Shown here: positions 26,056 through 36,051 of the stretch, piece after piece
Layout: the number at the start of each line of letters is the position of its first letter
Position numbering within the stretch: position 1 is the stretch's first letter
From: Pseudomonas sp. IAC-BECa141
Lineage (GTDB): Bacteria; Pseudomonadota; Gammaproteobacteria; Pseudomonadales; Pseudomonadaceae
Assembly: GCF_020544405.1 (NCBI RefSeq)
Contig: NZ_CP065410.1
Coordinates: 6,105,501-6,169,500 of the forward strand
Length of the DNA: 64,000 nucleotides
Direction of reading: 5' to 3'
Notes under the pieces: generated by a model
The model's database searches: none
Seen by the model: only the letters and a program-made list of their open reading frames with translations
What the model was told of the DNA's origin: nothing
Translations under genes and position numbers: made by a program

Positions 26056-26334
26056 TCAGCTGTTATCGCGTCGAACCCGCACCACCCCCATCTTCAGCCC
26101 GAACGGTCGAAACACGGCGTTCAGCGATTTGAGCGTCTGATTGCCCTCGCCGTGTTCGATGTGCACCAGCGTACGTACCGAAATTTTGCACATCTTCGCG
26201 AACTGGGTCTGATGCAGCCCGGTGACCTCAACGCGCAAACGGCGAACGGCTTCACCGATTTCTACGGTTCCTTCAGCCAGCGCTTCCTGGATGCTTTCGA
26301 TGAGCACTGTGCGTTCGGCAACGGTCATGCTCAT
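26056..26334 (-). CDS. HTH regulator, HipB-like partner of the downstream-placed type
   Basis: A 92-residue XRE-type DNA-binding protein. The HTH runs through QTQFAKMCKISVRTLVHIEHGEGNQTLKSL (about residues 40-70), which matches the HipB-like fold; the N-terminus is helical (ERTVLIESIQEALAEGTVE). The start ATG at 26334 overlaps the hipA stop (ATGA), so it is translationally coupled and made after the kinase. It is the likely ligand of the four operators upstream of hipA and the presumed antitoxin. The order kinase-then-HTH is the reverse of hipBA in E. coli. Confidence 0.88.
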   Translation of the reverse strand: MSMTVAERTVLIESIQEALAEGTVEIGEAVRRLRVEVTGLHQTQFAKMCKISVRTLVHIEHGEGNQTLKSLNAVFRPFGLKMGVVRVRRDNS

Positions 26335-27683
26335 TTCAAATCCCACTCTTTCAAACGTTGCTCCAGGTTTTTCAGGTGGACGCCCGGATGATTCATTGTC
26401 CGCTCAGGCAAACCACCCGCGTTCAATATGTCCGGCAACTCGGCCAGGCACTGCGCATCTTCACGCAACCGCTCGAAAGATTCCGGTGCATCGGACATCG
26501 CTGCCAATGGGTCATCCGGATCGGAAATATCCGCCAATGCGCGGCAAACACCCCGCCAATCGACATCTCCCGCCCTCTCCAGCTCTTTTGGCCATTTGGT
26601 CGTGCGAGTCACACCTTCGTCATCCATGACCATGGGGGCCAAGTCATAAATGGGGGCCAAACGGTACGAGTCGGCGTCACGAATGATTGCGGTGTTGCGA
26701 CCGTGGTTATCCGAGTTGCCAAGAATCTTGTTGATCAGGTCCCGACGCAAATAGTCTGCGACAAGTGCCGGAATCTCGTGCGCTTGCCCCGCTTCCCGCC
26801 AAAGCCTGGCAAGCATGCGAATGACATCCATATGATTCATAGCGCTCCCCGGCGTCGTCACCTCGGCCAGCGAGTAGATCGACTCCACGGCAAAACGCTC
26901 TACACCTCGCTCAGTCACTTGGCGATCAAAACGCCGCATCCACAAGCTGGGTTTGTTCGATTCCTCTAACGCCAGACCTTCCGCAGCGACGGTTTCGATA
27001 CCAAGCGCCTGAAGCGCCTGATAGTAGTGGTATTCGCTGCGCAGGATGTCTTGATCGGTTTGACTGCCTTTATTTCGGGCAAACTTCACAAACCAGTGCT
27101 GACGGACGTTTTCATCGTCCAGCACAGCATCGGGGTAAAGAAGTCCGGCACGATCTTCAGCCAGAAGAATCTTGGGCGCTTCGCCTCCAGCCCCTGTCGC
27201 ACCACCAATCGCAGCCCCCATTTCATACGCGTATTCAAGAAACCGGTAGTCACGGCTGATGACATCCTGGCGTTGAAACCCGATGGGTTTGCGCTCGTCG
27301 ACAGTCTCGGCTGATTCTTTTATCCGCATGTTGCCGATCGGAGCCGGAGTGCAGTGTCCGAGCAGATAAAGGTCAGCACTGATGTCTGCAGGTTTCTCCT
27401 GCCCCATACGTGCGAGGAGAAACCTTCTAGCGGCGCCTGCCGGTGCAATGTCATGCACGAATGCAGGCGTGATGGATCGCCGACCCTCCCAATCCAGGGG
27501 ATACAACGCACTCACGGCTTTGGAAAATGGAGAGCCAATAAACTCAATGTTTTCGACCAGATACGCCGACTCGTAACCAAAGCTGCAACGGCTTTCGAAG
27601 CCTTTCTCGGGCGAGTCGAAACTCAACACCATCGCGTCGTGCCATTTGCCGGCGTCGAATATTTGCAATGTCAGGTTGTGCAT
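26331..27683 (-). CDS. HipA-family serine/threonine kinase (toxin-like)
   Basis: A 450-residue HipA-type kinase. The Gly-rich ATP loop is GGATGAGGEAPK (about residues 160-171), followed by FVKFARNKGS (ATP-lysine) and the family motif SLWMRRFDR. The catalytic loop is LGNSDNHGRN (about 320-330), and the metal site is YDLAPM (about 346-351). The first 110 residues form the N-subdomain found fused in single-chain HipA. E. coli HipA phosphorylates glutamyl-tRNA synthetase; the target here is unknown. I start it at ATG 27683 (GATGAGAGCC upstream); the frame reaches 27752 but that would put two operators inside the gene. It is coupled to the HTH gene downstream. Confidence 0.88.
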   Translation of the reverse strand: MHNLTLQIFDAGKWHDAMVLSFDSPEKGFESRCSFGYESAYLVENIEFIGSPFSKAVSALYPLDWEGRRSITPAFVHDIAPAGAARRFLLARMGQEKPADISADLYLLGHCTPAPIGNMRIKESAETVDERKPIGFQRQDVISRDYRFLEYAYEMGAAIGGATGAGGEAPKILLAEDRAGLLYPDAVLDDENVRQHWFVKFARNKGSQTDQDILRSEYHYYQALQALGIETVAAEGLALEESNKPSLWMRRFDRQVTERGVERFAVESIYSLAEVTTPGSAMNHMDVIRMLARLWREAGQAHEIPALVADYLRRDLINKILGNSDNHGRNTAIIRDADSYRLAPIYDLAPMVMDDEGVTRTTKWPKELERAGDVDWRGVCRALADISDPDDPLAAMSDAPESFERLREDAQCLAELPDILNAGGLPERTMNHPGVHLKNLEQRLKEWDLK

Positions 27684-27695
27684 GCGGCTCTCATC

Positions 27696-27834
27696 TGCAA
27701 TTAAATGCATTGCTGCGGTCGTTTGGTTAACTAAAAATGCAATATAGTGCATCTCAGAAGATCGAGATACTCAGTGATCTGCAGTAAAGTGCAGATGCAG
27801 GATTTAAACCTCCTAATAAACGCAAAATAATGCA
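27696..27834 (-). promoter_or_regulatory. Four phased TGCA-N6-TGCA operators upstream of hipA
   Basis: Near-identical 14-bp sites lie at 27696-27709 (TGCAATTAAATGCA), 27738-27751 (TGCAATATAGTGCA), 27780-27793 (TGCAGTAAAGTGCA) and 27821-27834 (CGCAAAATAATGCA). The repeat distances are 42, 42 and 41 bp, that is four helical turns. The second site contains TATATT on the minus strand, a possible -10 for hipA, and the first lies just upstream of the ribosome-binding site. Confidence 0.8.
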
Positions 27835-27862
27835 GATGCCGCTGAGTCCGCCACGGACATCA

Positions 27863-27890
27863 TTCTGTAAAAACCCTCCGCTATACAGAA
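27863..27890 (+). promoter_or_regulatory. Inverted repeat in the autotransporter promoter
   Basis: TTCTGTA (27863-27869) and TACAGAA (27884-27890) flank a 14-bp centre; the right arm overlaps a possible -10, TATACA (27882-27887). It may be an operator for the autotransporter gene. The function is inferred from position only. Confidence 0.4.
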
Positions 27891-27924
27891 CGCCCCCGCT
27901 TATAACAAAAAGGACGTTCTCCCC

Positions 27925-30882
27925 ATGCCCTTCCCGCCCCAGCGTCTGTCGCTTGCCATCGCCCTGTTGATCGCCACCAGCGCCGCCCACGGCAAGACCG
28001 TGCAGATCGACACCGCCACCACCGCGTCGCAGACATTGGGCGGCAGCGACACGCTGACGATTTCGGCGCCGGGCAGCATCACCAACAGCGGCAAGGCCGT
28101 AAGCCTCAAGGACAGCACCAGCGGTGTCGGCGTGATCATCGATAACGCCGGCAAGATCATCTCCACCGGCGGCCGGGCCATCGACAGCAGCGGCGATCTG
28201 ACCCAGGCACGCAATTACGCGATCCATAACCGCAGCGGCGGGCAGATTCTCGGCTCCAATGATGCGATTCGCATCGACAGCAACTTCATCAGCGGCAGCC
28301 TGTTGATCGACAACAGCGGCACTATTCGCTCAAGCACCGGCCAGGGCCTGGATCTTGATGCGTTGCGCAGTGACGGGGTGAAAACCACGATCATCAACCG
28401 TGCGGGCGGACTGATTCGTGGCGACGCCAGCGACGGCATGAAGACCGGCGCCAATGCCACCATCAGCAACTACGGCGAGATCTCGACCGGAGACTCGCGC
28501 AACGCCGACCAGAAGTTCGACGGCATCGATATCGACACCGCGACCGGCGTCAGCGTGATCAACTACGGCGTGATTTCCGGTGGCCGGCACGGCATCACCA
28601 CTGACCTGGGGGCGACGCTGGTCAACTACGGGCAGATCACCGGGCGCAATGGCTCCGGTTTCGGCTCCGATGGCGACGGCACGGTGATCAACCACGGCAC
28701 CATCACCGGCGCGTATTCCGGGTTGCAACCCAATGGCGACGGCGACGGCGTGGACATCGACAAGATCGCCCACATCGAAAACTACGGCACGATCCAGGGC
28801 GTCGGCGCCGGCGGTGTGGACAAGGGCGGTTTTGCCAATGGCAGTGAAGGCATCGCGCTGGGCGGCGGTTATATCCTCAACGCCAAGGGCGCCCTGATCA
28901 GCGGCGCCAACAGCGCCATTCTGGTGGACGACGGCAGCGGCGGTTCAGGGCTGGCGGCCACCACGCTGGAAAACTACGGCACCATTCAAGGCCTCGACGG
29001 TTTCGGCGTGAAGTTCGTCGGTGAGTTCGCCGACAACGTGATCAACGGCGGCACCTTCAGCGGCAGCAATGGCCTGGCACTGGACCTGGGTGGCGGTAAC
29101 GACAATCTGACCCTGCGCAGCGGCAGCCGCTTTGTCGGCATGGTCGATGGTGGCAGCGGTTATGACCGCGTAGTGATGGACGATGCGGCAGGCGGCAGCT
29201 TCGGTGCCAGCCGCAACTTTGAATGGCTGGAGGTCAAACAAGGCGCCTGGACACTCACCGGCAGCGGCGACTTCAGCGACGGCGGTGCCGTGCGCAACGG
29301 CGCCACACTGGTCAACCAGGGCAGTATCGCCGGCAATCTGACCGTGGACGCCGGTGGCGTGTATGCCGGCGGCGGGTCGGTGGGCAACCTCAGCGTGAAT
29401 GGCACGTTGCGCACCGACACCCGCCTCGGTACCGCGACCGTCGTGCACGACTTGAACATGGGCAGCGCCTCGACCCTCGCCTACGGCGTCAACGCCGATG
29501 GCAGCAGCGCACCGGTCCAGGTCGGCGGCACGGCCAACCTCAACGGCGCGACGCTGGCGGTCAATCCCGGCAGCGGCACCTATCCGTGGCAGAGCCACTA
29601 CACGGTGCTGCAGGCTGCGCGGGTCAACGGCACGTTCGGCGCGGTCACCAGCGACTACGCGTTCCTCACGCCAATCCTCGCTTACACGCCGACTCAGGTC
29701 GATCTGACCTACACCCGCAATGACGTGGCGTTCAATGAATTCGCCGCCACCGGCAACGCCAGCAACGCCGCCAACAGCCTGGCCTCAATGAGCAAGAACA
29801 ACGCGCTGTACAACGCCTTGCTCAACACCAGCCAATCCACCGCGGGCGCGGCCATCGAGCAACTGGCCGGCGCCAGCAACGCCAATCTGACCAGCGCCAC
29901 CCTCGGCGCCAGCAGCCAGATCGGCAGCAGCATGCTCTCAGCGATGCAGCAGATGGGCGGCAGTCCCGGCTTGATGGTCGGCCTCGATCAGCGCAACACC
30001 CCGATCCTCGCCGCCAACGGCGTACCGTCCGAAGCGCGCAACCTGAATGATCCGAACGCCCGGGGCCGGCTCTGGCTGCAGGCCATCGGCGGCTACGGCA
30101 AGCTCGATGGCGAGCACGGCAGCAGCGGTCTGGAACAACGCACCAAGGGCAGCGTGCTCGGTGCCGACTGGGCATTGAATCCACAATGGCGACTGGGCGT
30201 GCTCGGCGGTTACTCGAAGACCGACCTGGACGCCACCGGTGTCGACGGCAATGTCGAGAGCTGGCACGCCGGCCTTTATGCGCTGCATCAAAACGGCCCG
30301 CTGGCCCTGCGCCTGGGCGCCGCATACAGCGGCCATCAGGGCGAAAGCAAACGCACCATCGCGTTCAATGGTTTCAGTGATCGTCCCAAAGGTGATTACG
30401 ACGCCGACAGCCAGCAAGCCTTCGCCGAACTCGGCTACGCCATGGGCAGCGGCCGCCTCAGCGCCGAACCGTTCGCCAGCCTCGGATACCAGCGCTATCA
30501 CCGCGACCGCTATCAGGAAAAGGGCGGCGCGGCGGCCTTGCAGGTCGACAGCCAGACCCAGGACAACTTCAGCAGCACCTTCGGCGTTCGCCTGGCGCAC
30601 CTCAGCTCGCTGGACAATGGCATGAGCCTGACCCCACGGATGGCCGCTGGCTGGAAGCACACCTACGGCGATGTCAGCAGCTCGACCCGCCAGGCATTCG
30701 TCGTCGGCGGCACGGCGTTCAGCGTCGATGGCAGCTCGCTGGATCGGGACAGTCTGGTGCTGGAAGCGGGGCTGGATCTGGGCGTTTCGGCGCGGCATAC
30801 GCTGGGGTTTGGTTACAGCGGCGAGATTGGCAACAACAGTCGCAATCACGGGTTGGTCGGGCAGTGGCAGGTGAGTTTTTGA
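27925..30882 (+). CDS. Autotransporter with beta-helical passenger
   Basis: A 985-residue type Va autotransporter. A signal peptide (LSLAIALLIATSAAHG, cleavage near residue 23) is followed by a passenger (about 24-600) built of repeats such as VINYGVISG, LVNYGQITG, VINHGTITG, IENYGTIQG and LENYGTIQG, the signature of a right-handed beta-helix. A helical linker follows (AGAAIEQLAGASNANLTSATL), then a C-terminal barrel domain from about residue 715 (GRLWLQAIGGYGKLDG) that ends in the aromatic WQVSF needed for outer-membrane insertion. No protease triad is evident, so adhesion or surface display is more likely. AAAAGGACG precedes the ATG. Its paralogue follows. Confidence 0.9.
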   Translation: MPFPPQRLSLAIALLIATSAAHGKTVQIDTATTASQTLGGSDTLTISAPGSITNSGKAVSLKDSTSGVGVIIDNAGKIISTGGRAIDSSGDLTQARNYAIHNRSGGQILGSNDAIRIDSNFISGSLLIDNSGTIRSSTGQGLDLDALRSDGVKTTIINRAGGLIRGDASDGMKTGANATISNYGEISTGDSRNADQKFDGIDIDTATGVSVINYGVISGGRHGITTDLGATLVNYGQITGRNGSGFGSDGDGTVINHGTITGAYSGLQPNGDGDGVDIDKIAHIENYGTIQGVGAGGVDKGGFANGSEGIALGGGYILNAKGALISGANSAILVDDGSGGSGLAATTLENYGTIQGLDGFGVKFVGEFADNVINGGTFSGSNGLALDLGGGNDNLTLRSGSRFVGMVDGGSGYDRVVMDDAAGGSFGASRNFEWLEVKQGAWTLTGSGDFSDGGAVRNGATLVNQGSIAGNLTVDAGGVYAGGGSVGNLSVNGTLRTDTRLGTATVVHDLNMGSASTLAYGVNADGSSAPVQVGGTANLNGATLAVNPGSGTYPWQSHYTVLQAARVNGTFGAVTSDYAFLTPILAYTPTQVDLTYTRNDVAFNEFAATGNASNAANSLASMSKNNALYNALLNTSQSTAGAAIEQLAGASNANLTSATLGASSQIGSSMLSAMQQMGGSPGLMVGLDQRNTPILAANGVPSEARNLNDPNARGRLWLQAIGGYGKLDGEHGSSGLEQRTKGSVLGADWALNPQWRLGVLGGYSKTDLDATGVDGNVESWHAGLYALHQNGPLALRLGAAYSGHQGESKRTIAFNGFSDRPKGDYDADSQQAFAELGYAMGSGRLSAEPFASLGYQRYHRDRYQEKGGAAALQVDSQTQDNFSSTFGVRLAHLSSLDNGMSLTPRMAAGWKHTYGDVSSSTRQAFVVGGTAFSVDGSSLDRDSLVLEAGLDLGVSARHTLGFGYSGEIGNNSRNHGLVGQWQVSF

Positions 30883-31082
30883 GATTTCGCCAATCCGGAT
30901 TTCAGCGGGCGTTGTAGGTAAAGGCGTCTGGATGGTTGGGTAATCATGGCGGGCTCGCCTCCCGCCGACGACCGAGCTACAAACGCAGACGCCATCACCT
31001 GCACACGGTTCGGAATTGCCCGGCATCGGCGCATTGGCACCGACTTTTACAGTTTGTTCTCTTTTCACATGAGACGAACTGA

Positions 31083-32522
31083 ATGCCCATTCAATGCAAA
31101 TACAAGCTCCAACATCTTGTCCTGGCGGTTGCGCTGGCAGTCGGTTGCGTGGAATTTTCTCTAGCGGAGCAGCCGGAGCCGGACGCGCCCGTCGCGAAAG
31201 AGGTGAAAACCAGGAGCCCGCGCACACCTCCTAAGGTGAAACCTGCTCCGCTTCTCATGGCAGAAACAGTGAGTGAGGAAAAGATTGCTCCACCACCGCA
31301 AGCCCTCCCTACCAGCACTGAGACTCCAACCGCGCCACTTCATGCAGCCGATGACCTCCACGCCAAGAGAGTCGCCACTACAAAGAGCGGCAGTGCACTT
31401 GAAGCAAGCATTGAAAAACCAACGCCTCCAGCACAACCCGTTCTGAGCGAAGCGCCAGCAACCCCCGAATCCAAAGAGGTGTCCACTTCAGGCAACGCAG
31501 CCATCGACGCCCTGCTCGCTGCCGACGAATACACGGCCACCCTCGCCTACTTTCAACTGGCGGGCGGCAGCAATGCCAAACTCGCCAATGCGACCCTGAG
31601 CAGCGTCACGCCGGTCAGCGCCAGCCTGCTGTCGGCCATGCATCAACTCGACAATGCCCACGACTCGACGGGAAACTCACCACGCCATGTGGCCGGCAAC
31701 GCAGACACCGGCAGGGTGTGGCTGCAAGCCATCGGTCACAGCGGGAAACTCGATCGCGAATTTGAACCGATGCAGCACTCCACCAAAGGGCTGCTGCTCG
31801 GCGCCGACTGGCGCCTCGATGAAACATGGCACCTGGGCTTGATGGGCGGCACCTCCGACACGCGCATCGACAGCAAGGAGCTGGACGGCGATCTCGACAG
31901 TTGGCACCTCGGTGCCTACGCCTTGCGCCAGACCGGCCCGCTATCACTTCGACTCGGCGCAGCCTGGAGCAACCATGAAGGCAACACCCGTCGCGAAGTC
32001 GCGTTCGGCCGCTTCCATGACCGACTCAAAGGCAACTACCAGGCCAGTACCCAACAAGCGTTCATCGAGTCGGGATACAACCTGGGGAGGGCCAACGTCA
32101 GCATCGAACCGTTTGTCGGCCTCGGCTACCAACGCTACCAGCGTGACGGCTACACAGAGAAAGGCGGAGCGGCGGCGCTCAAGGTTCACGCTCAATCCCA
32201 AGGCAACTTCAACACCACCGTCGGCCTGCGCATGGCGAAAGTCAGCACGCTGGATAACGGCATGCGCCTCACGCCACGATTCAGCGCGGGGTGGAAACAC
32301 GTGTACGGCGAGACCTATACCAGCACCCGGCAACGTCTGGTCACCGGCGGCCATGACTACACCGTTTACGGCGCAGAGCTGGATCGCAACAGCCTGACGC
32401 TCGACACCGGTCTTGATCTGGCCGTCTCGTCCAACCACACACTCGGTGTTGGCTTGTCGGGTGAGATCGGTACCGACAGCCGCAACCACGGCATTTCGGG
32501 CCAGTGGCGAATGGCGTTCTGA
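31083..32522 (+). CDS. Autotransporter beta-domain protein without a passenger
   Basis: A 479-residue protein closely related to its upstream neighbour over the linker and barrel: FQLAGGSNAKLANATLSSVTPVSASLLSAM, VWLQAIGHSGKLDREFE and LGYQRYQRDGYTEKGGAAAL all align with it (quoted in part), ending WRMAF. The beta-helical passenger is missing. Between the signal peptide (HLVLAVALAVGCVEFSLA) and residue 150 lies a low-complexity stretch rich in Pro, Lys, Glu and Ala (SPRTPPKVKPAPLL, APPPQALPTSTETPTAP). That tract could span the periplasm or bind peptidoglycan, or may be displayed. It probably arose by tandem duplication and passenger loss. GAGACGAACTGA precedes the ATG. Confidence 0.85.
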   Translation: MPIQCKYKLQHLVLAVALAVGCVEFSLAEQPEPDAPVAKEVKTRSPRTPPKVKPAPLLMAETVSEEKIAPPPQALPTSTETPTAPLHAADDLHAKRVATTKSGSALEASIEKPTPPAQPVLSEAPATPESKEVSTSGNAAIDALLAADEYTATLAYFQLAGGSNAKLANATLSSVTPVSASLLSAMHQLDNAHDSTGNSPRHVAGNADTGRVWLQAIGHSGKLDREFEPMQHSTKGLLLGADWRLDETWHLGLMGGTSDTRIDSKELDGDLDSWHLGAYALRQTGPLSLRLGAAWSNHEGNTRREVAFGRFHDRLKGNYQASTQQAFIESGYNLGRANVSIEPFVGLGYQRYQRDGYTEKGGAAALKVHAQSQGNFNTTVGLRMAKVSTLDNGMRLTPRFSAGWKHVYGETYTSTRQRLVTGGHDYTVYGAELDRNSLTLDTGLDLAVSSNHTLGVGLSGEIGTDSRNHGISGQWRMAF

Positions 32523-32625
32523 GTTCCGGTCAGGCGCTGCCGCACCTTGCGGCAGTGCCTGAAAAGCAAAAAAAAGGGGAGCACATGCCCCCCGAGGTTT
32601 AAAGCGTTGTATCGAGGCCGTTATC

Positions 32626-34434
32626 TCAGCCTTCGATCTCGATCAGGATTTCGCCCGGATTCACCCGGTCGCCCTTGGCAACATGGATGGCGGTGACCTT
32701 GCCGGCAATCGCGGCCTGGACTTCGGTCTCCATCTTCATCGCTTCGGTGATCAGCACGGCCTGGCCCGCCTTGACGGTGTCGCCTTCCTTGACCAGCACA
32801 TCGACGATATTGCCCGGCATGGTGGTGCTGACGTGGCCCGGTGCCGAAGCCTGCTTGCGCTTGCTGCTGCCGCCGCCGACGAATTCGTTGAGCGGTTCGA
32901 ACACCACCTCTTCCGGCATGCCATCGATGGACAGGTAGAAGTGACGCTTGCCTTCAGCCTTGACGCCGACACCGGTGATGTCCACGCGATAGGTTTCGCC
33001 GTGGACGTCGATGACGAACTCGGTCGGTACACCTTCGCCGCCGGCCGAAGCCACCTTGCCCGCTTCCGGGATCGGCAGCAGCACTTCCGGGGTGAGGGTG
33101 CCGGCGGCACGCTCTTCGAGGAACTTGCGGCCGATGTCCGGAAACATGGCGAAGGTCAGCACGTCTTCTTCGGATGTAGCCAGAGCGCCGATATCGGCGC
33201 GCAGCTTGGTCATCTCCGGCTTGAGCAGATCGGCCGGACGTACGTCGATCACCTCTTCGCTGCCGATGGCCTGGCGACGCAGCTTCTCGTTCACGGTGCC
33301 CGGCGCCTTGCCGTAGCCGCCTTGCAGGTAGAGCTTCACCTCGTTGGTGATGGTCTTGTAGCGCTCGCCGGCCAGCACGTTGAAGAACGCCTGGGTGCCG
33401 ACGATCTGCGAAGTCGGGGTCACCAGCGGCGGGAAGCCGAGGTCTTCACGCACGCGCGGAATCTCTGCCAGCACTTCGCCCATGCGGTTCAGAGCGCCCT
33501 GCTCTTTCAACTGGTTGGCCAGGTTGGAAATCATCCCGCCCGGCACCTGATTGACTTGAACGCGGGTGTCGACGGCAGTGAATTCGCTTTCGAACTGGTG
33601 GTACTTCTTGCGCACGGCATAGAAGTACAGGCCGATCTCTTGCAGCAGCTCCAGGTTCAGACCGGTATCGAACTCGGTTCCTTTGAGCGCAGCAACCATC
33701 GATTCAGTCCCAGGGTGGCTGGTGCCCGAAGCGAAGCTGGAGATCGCGGTGTCGATGTGGTCGGCACCGTTTTCAATGGCCTTGAGTTGGCACATCGCGG
33801 CCAGGCCGGCGGTGTCGTGGGAGTGGATGAACACTGGCAGCGACTGTTCGGCTTTCAGTGCACGCACCAGTTCACCGGTCGCATACGGGGTCAGCAGACC
33901 GGCCATGTCCTTGATTGCCACCGAGTCGCAACCCATGGCTTCCATTTGCTTGGCCTGAGCGACGAACGCGTCGATGGTGTGCACCGGGCTGGTGGTGTAG
34001 GCGATGGTGCCCTGAGCGTGCTTGCCGGCAGCTTTCACCGCTTCGATCGCCACGCGCAGGTTACGCACGTCGTTCATCGCGTCGAAGATGCGGAACACGT
34101 CGATGCCGTTGACCGCGGCCTTGGCAACGAACGCCTTGACCACGTCATCGCTGTAGTGGCGGTAGCCCAGCAGGTTCTGCCCGCGCAGAAGCATCTGAAG
34201 ACGAGTGTTGGGCAGCGCCGCACGCAGCTGGCGCAGACGCTCCCACGGGTCTTCTTTCAGGAAGCGCACGCAGGCGTCGAAGGTCGCGCCGCCCCAGCAT
34301 TCCAGCGACCAGTAGCCGACCTTGTCGAGCTTGTCGCAGATCGGCAGCATGTCTTCGGTGCGCATGCGGGTGGCGAGCAGCGATTGGTGAGCGTCGCGCA
34401 GGATGGTATCGGTGACAAAGATTTTCTTGCTCAT
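32626..34434 (-). CDS. pycB: Pyruvate carboxylase subunit B (carboxyltransferase + biotinyl domain)
   Basis: A 602-residue subunit that moves CO2 from biotin to pyruvate to make oxaloacetate (anaplerosis). It begins KKIFVTDTILRDAHQSLLATRM, the metal-binding DTxLRDxHQS motif. GCDSVAIKDMAGLLTPY and HSHDTAGLA follow, with the catalytic Lys and metal His residues. The C-terminal biotinyl domain has ITEAMKMETEV with the biotinylated Lys. The related oxaloacetate decarboxylase alpha subunit has the same layout, but pairing with a biotin carboxylase gene and lack of membrane subunits favours pyruvate carboxylase. I start at ATG 34434 (GTGAGGAATACAAGA); an ATG at 34449 is also in frame. Confidence 0.95.
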   Translation of the reverse strand: MSKKIFVTDTILRDAHQSLLATRMRTEDMLPICDKLDKVGYWSLECWGGATFDACVRFLKEDPWERLRQLRAALPNTRLQMLLRGQNLLGYRHYSDDVVKAFVAKAAVNGIDVFRIFDAMNDVRNLRVAIEAVKAAGKHAQGTIAYTTSPVHTIDAFVAQAKQMEAMGCDSVAIKDMAGLLTPYATGELVRALKAEQSLPVFIHSHDTAGLAAMCQLKAIENGADHIDTAISSFASGTSHPGTESMVAALKGTEFDTGLNLELLQEIGLYFYAVRKKYHQFESEFTAVDTRVQVNQVPGGMISNLANQLKEQGALNRMGEVLAEIPRVREDLGFPPLVTPTSQIVGTQAFFNVLAGERYKTITNEVKLYLQGGYGKAPGTVNEKLRRQAIGSEEVIDVRPADLLKPEMTKLRADIGALATSEEDVLTFAMFPDIGRKFLEERAAGTLTPEVLLPIPEAGKVASAGGEGVPTEFVIDVHGETYRVDITGVGVKAEGKRHFYLSIDGMPEEVVFEPLNEFVGGGSSKRKQASAPGHVSTTMPGNIVDVLVKEGDTVKAGQAVLITEAMKMETEVQAAIAGKVTAIHVAKGDRVNPGEILIEIEG

Positions 34435-34445
34435 TCTTGTATTCC

Positions 34446-35861
<1,416 letters not shown>

Positions 35862-36051
35862 TTGGAGGTTCCCTTGAGCCGGTGGCACCACGACCTGCTA
35901 GACCCAGGTCGGCACGTGACCAAATGTTTCAATCTGGTCTCGGCTCCACACTAGCGCTGCCAAGGGATTAACAAAAATGAATAAAAATTGGGTCAGGCAT
36001 AAGTAAAGACTTATAGTCAGCGCATCAGCCAACGGCCAGAGTCGGTAGAAA

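Noticed and set aside
27800..27820. Perfect Shine-Dalgarno AGGAGG on the minus strand inside the hipA leader
   Set aside because: No ATG or GTG follows at a useful distance; only a nine-codon CTG-started frame is possible.
32530..32570. Terminator after the second autotransporter gene
   Set aside because: A strong hairpin (AGGC-CTGCCGCA / TGCGGCAG-GCCT) exists, but it is followed by A-rich sequence on the plus strand and has no T-run on either side, so I did not call it.
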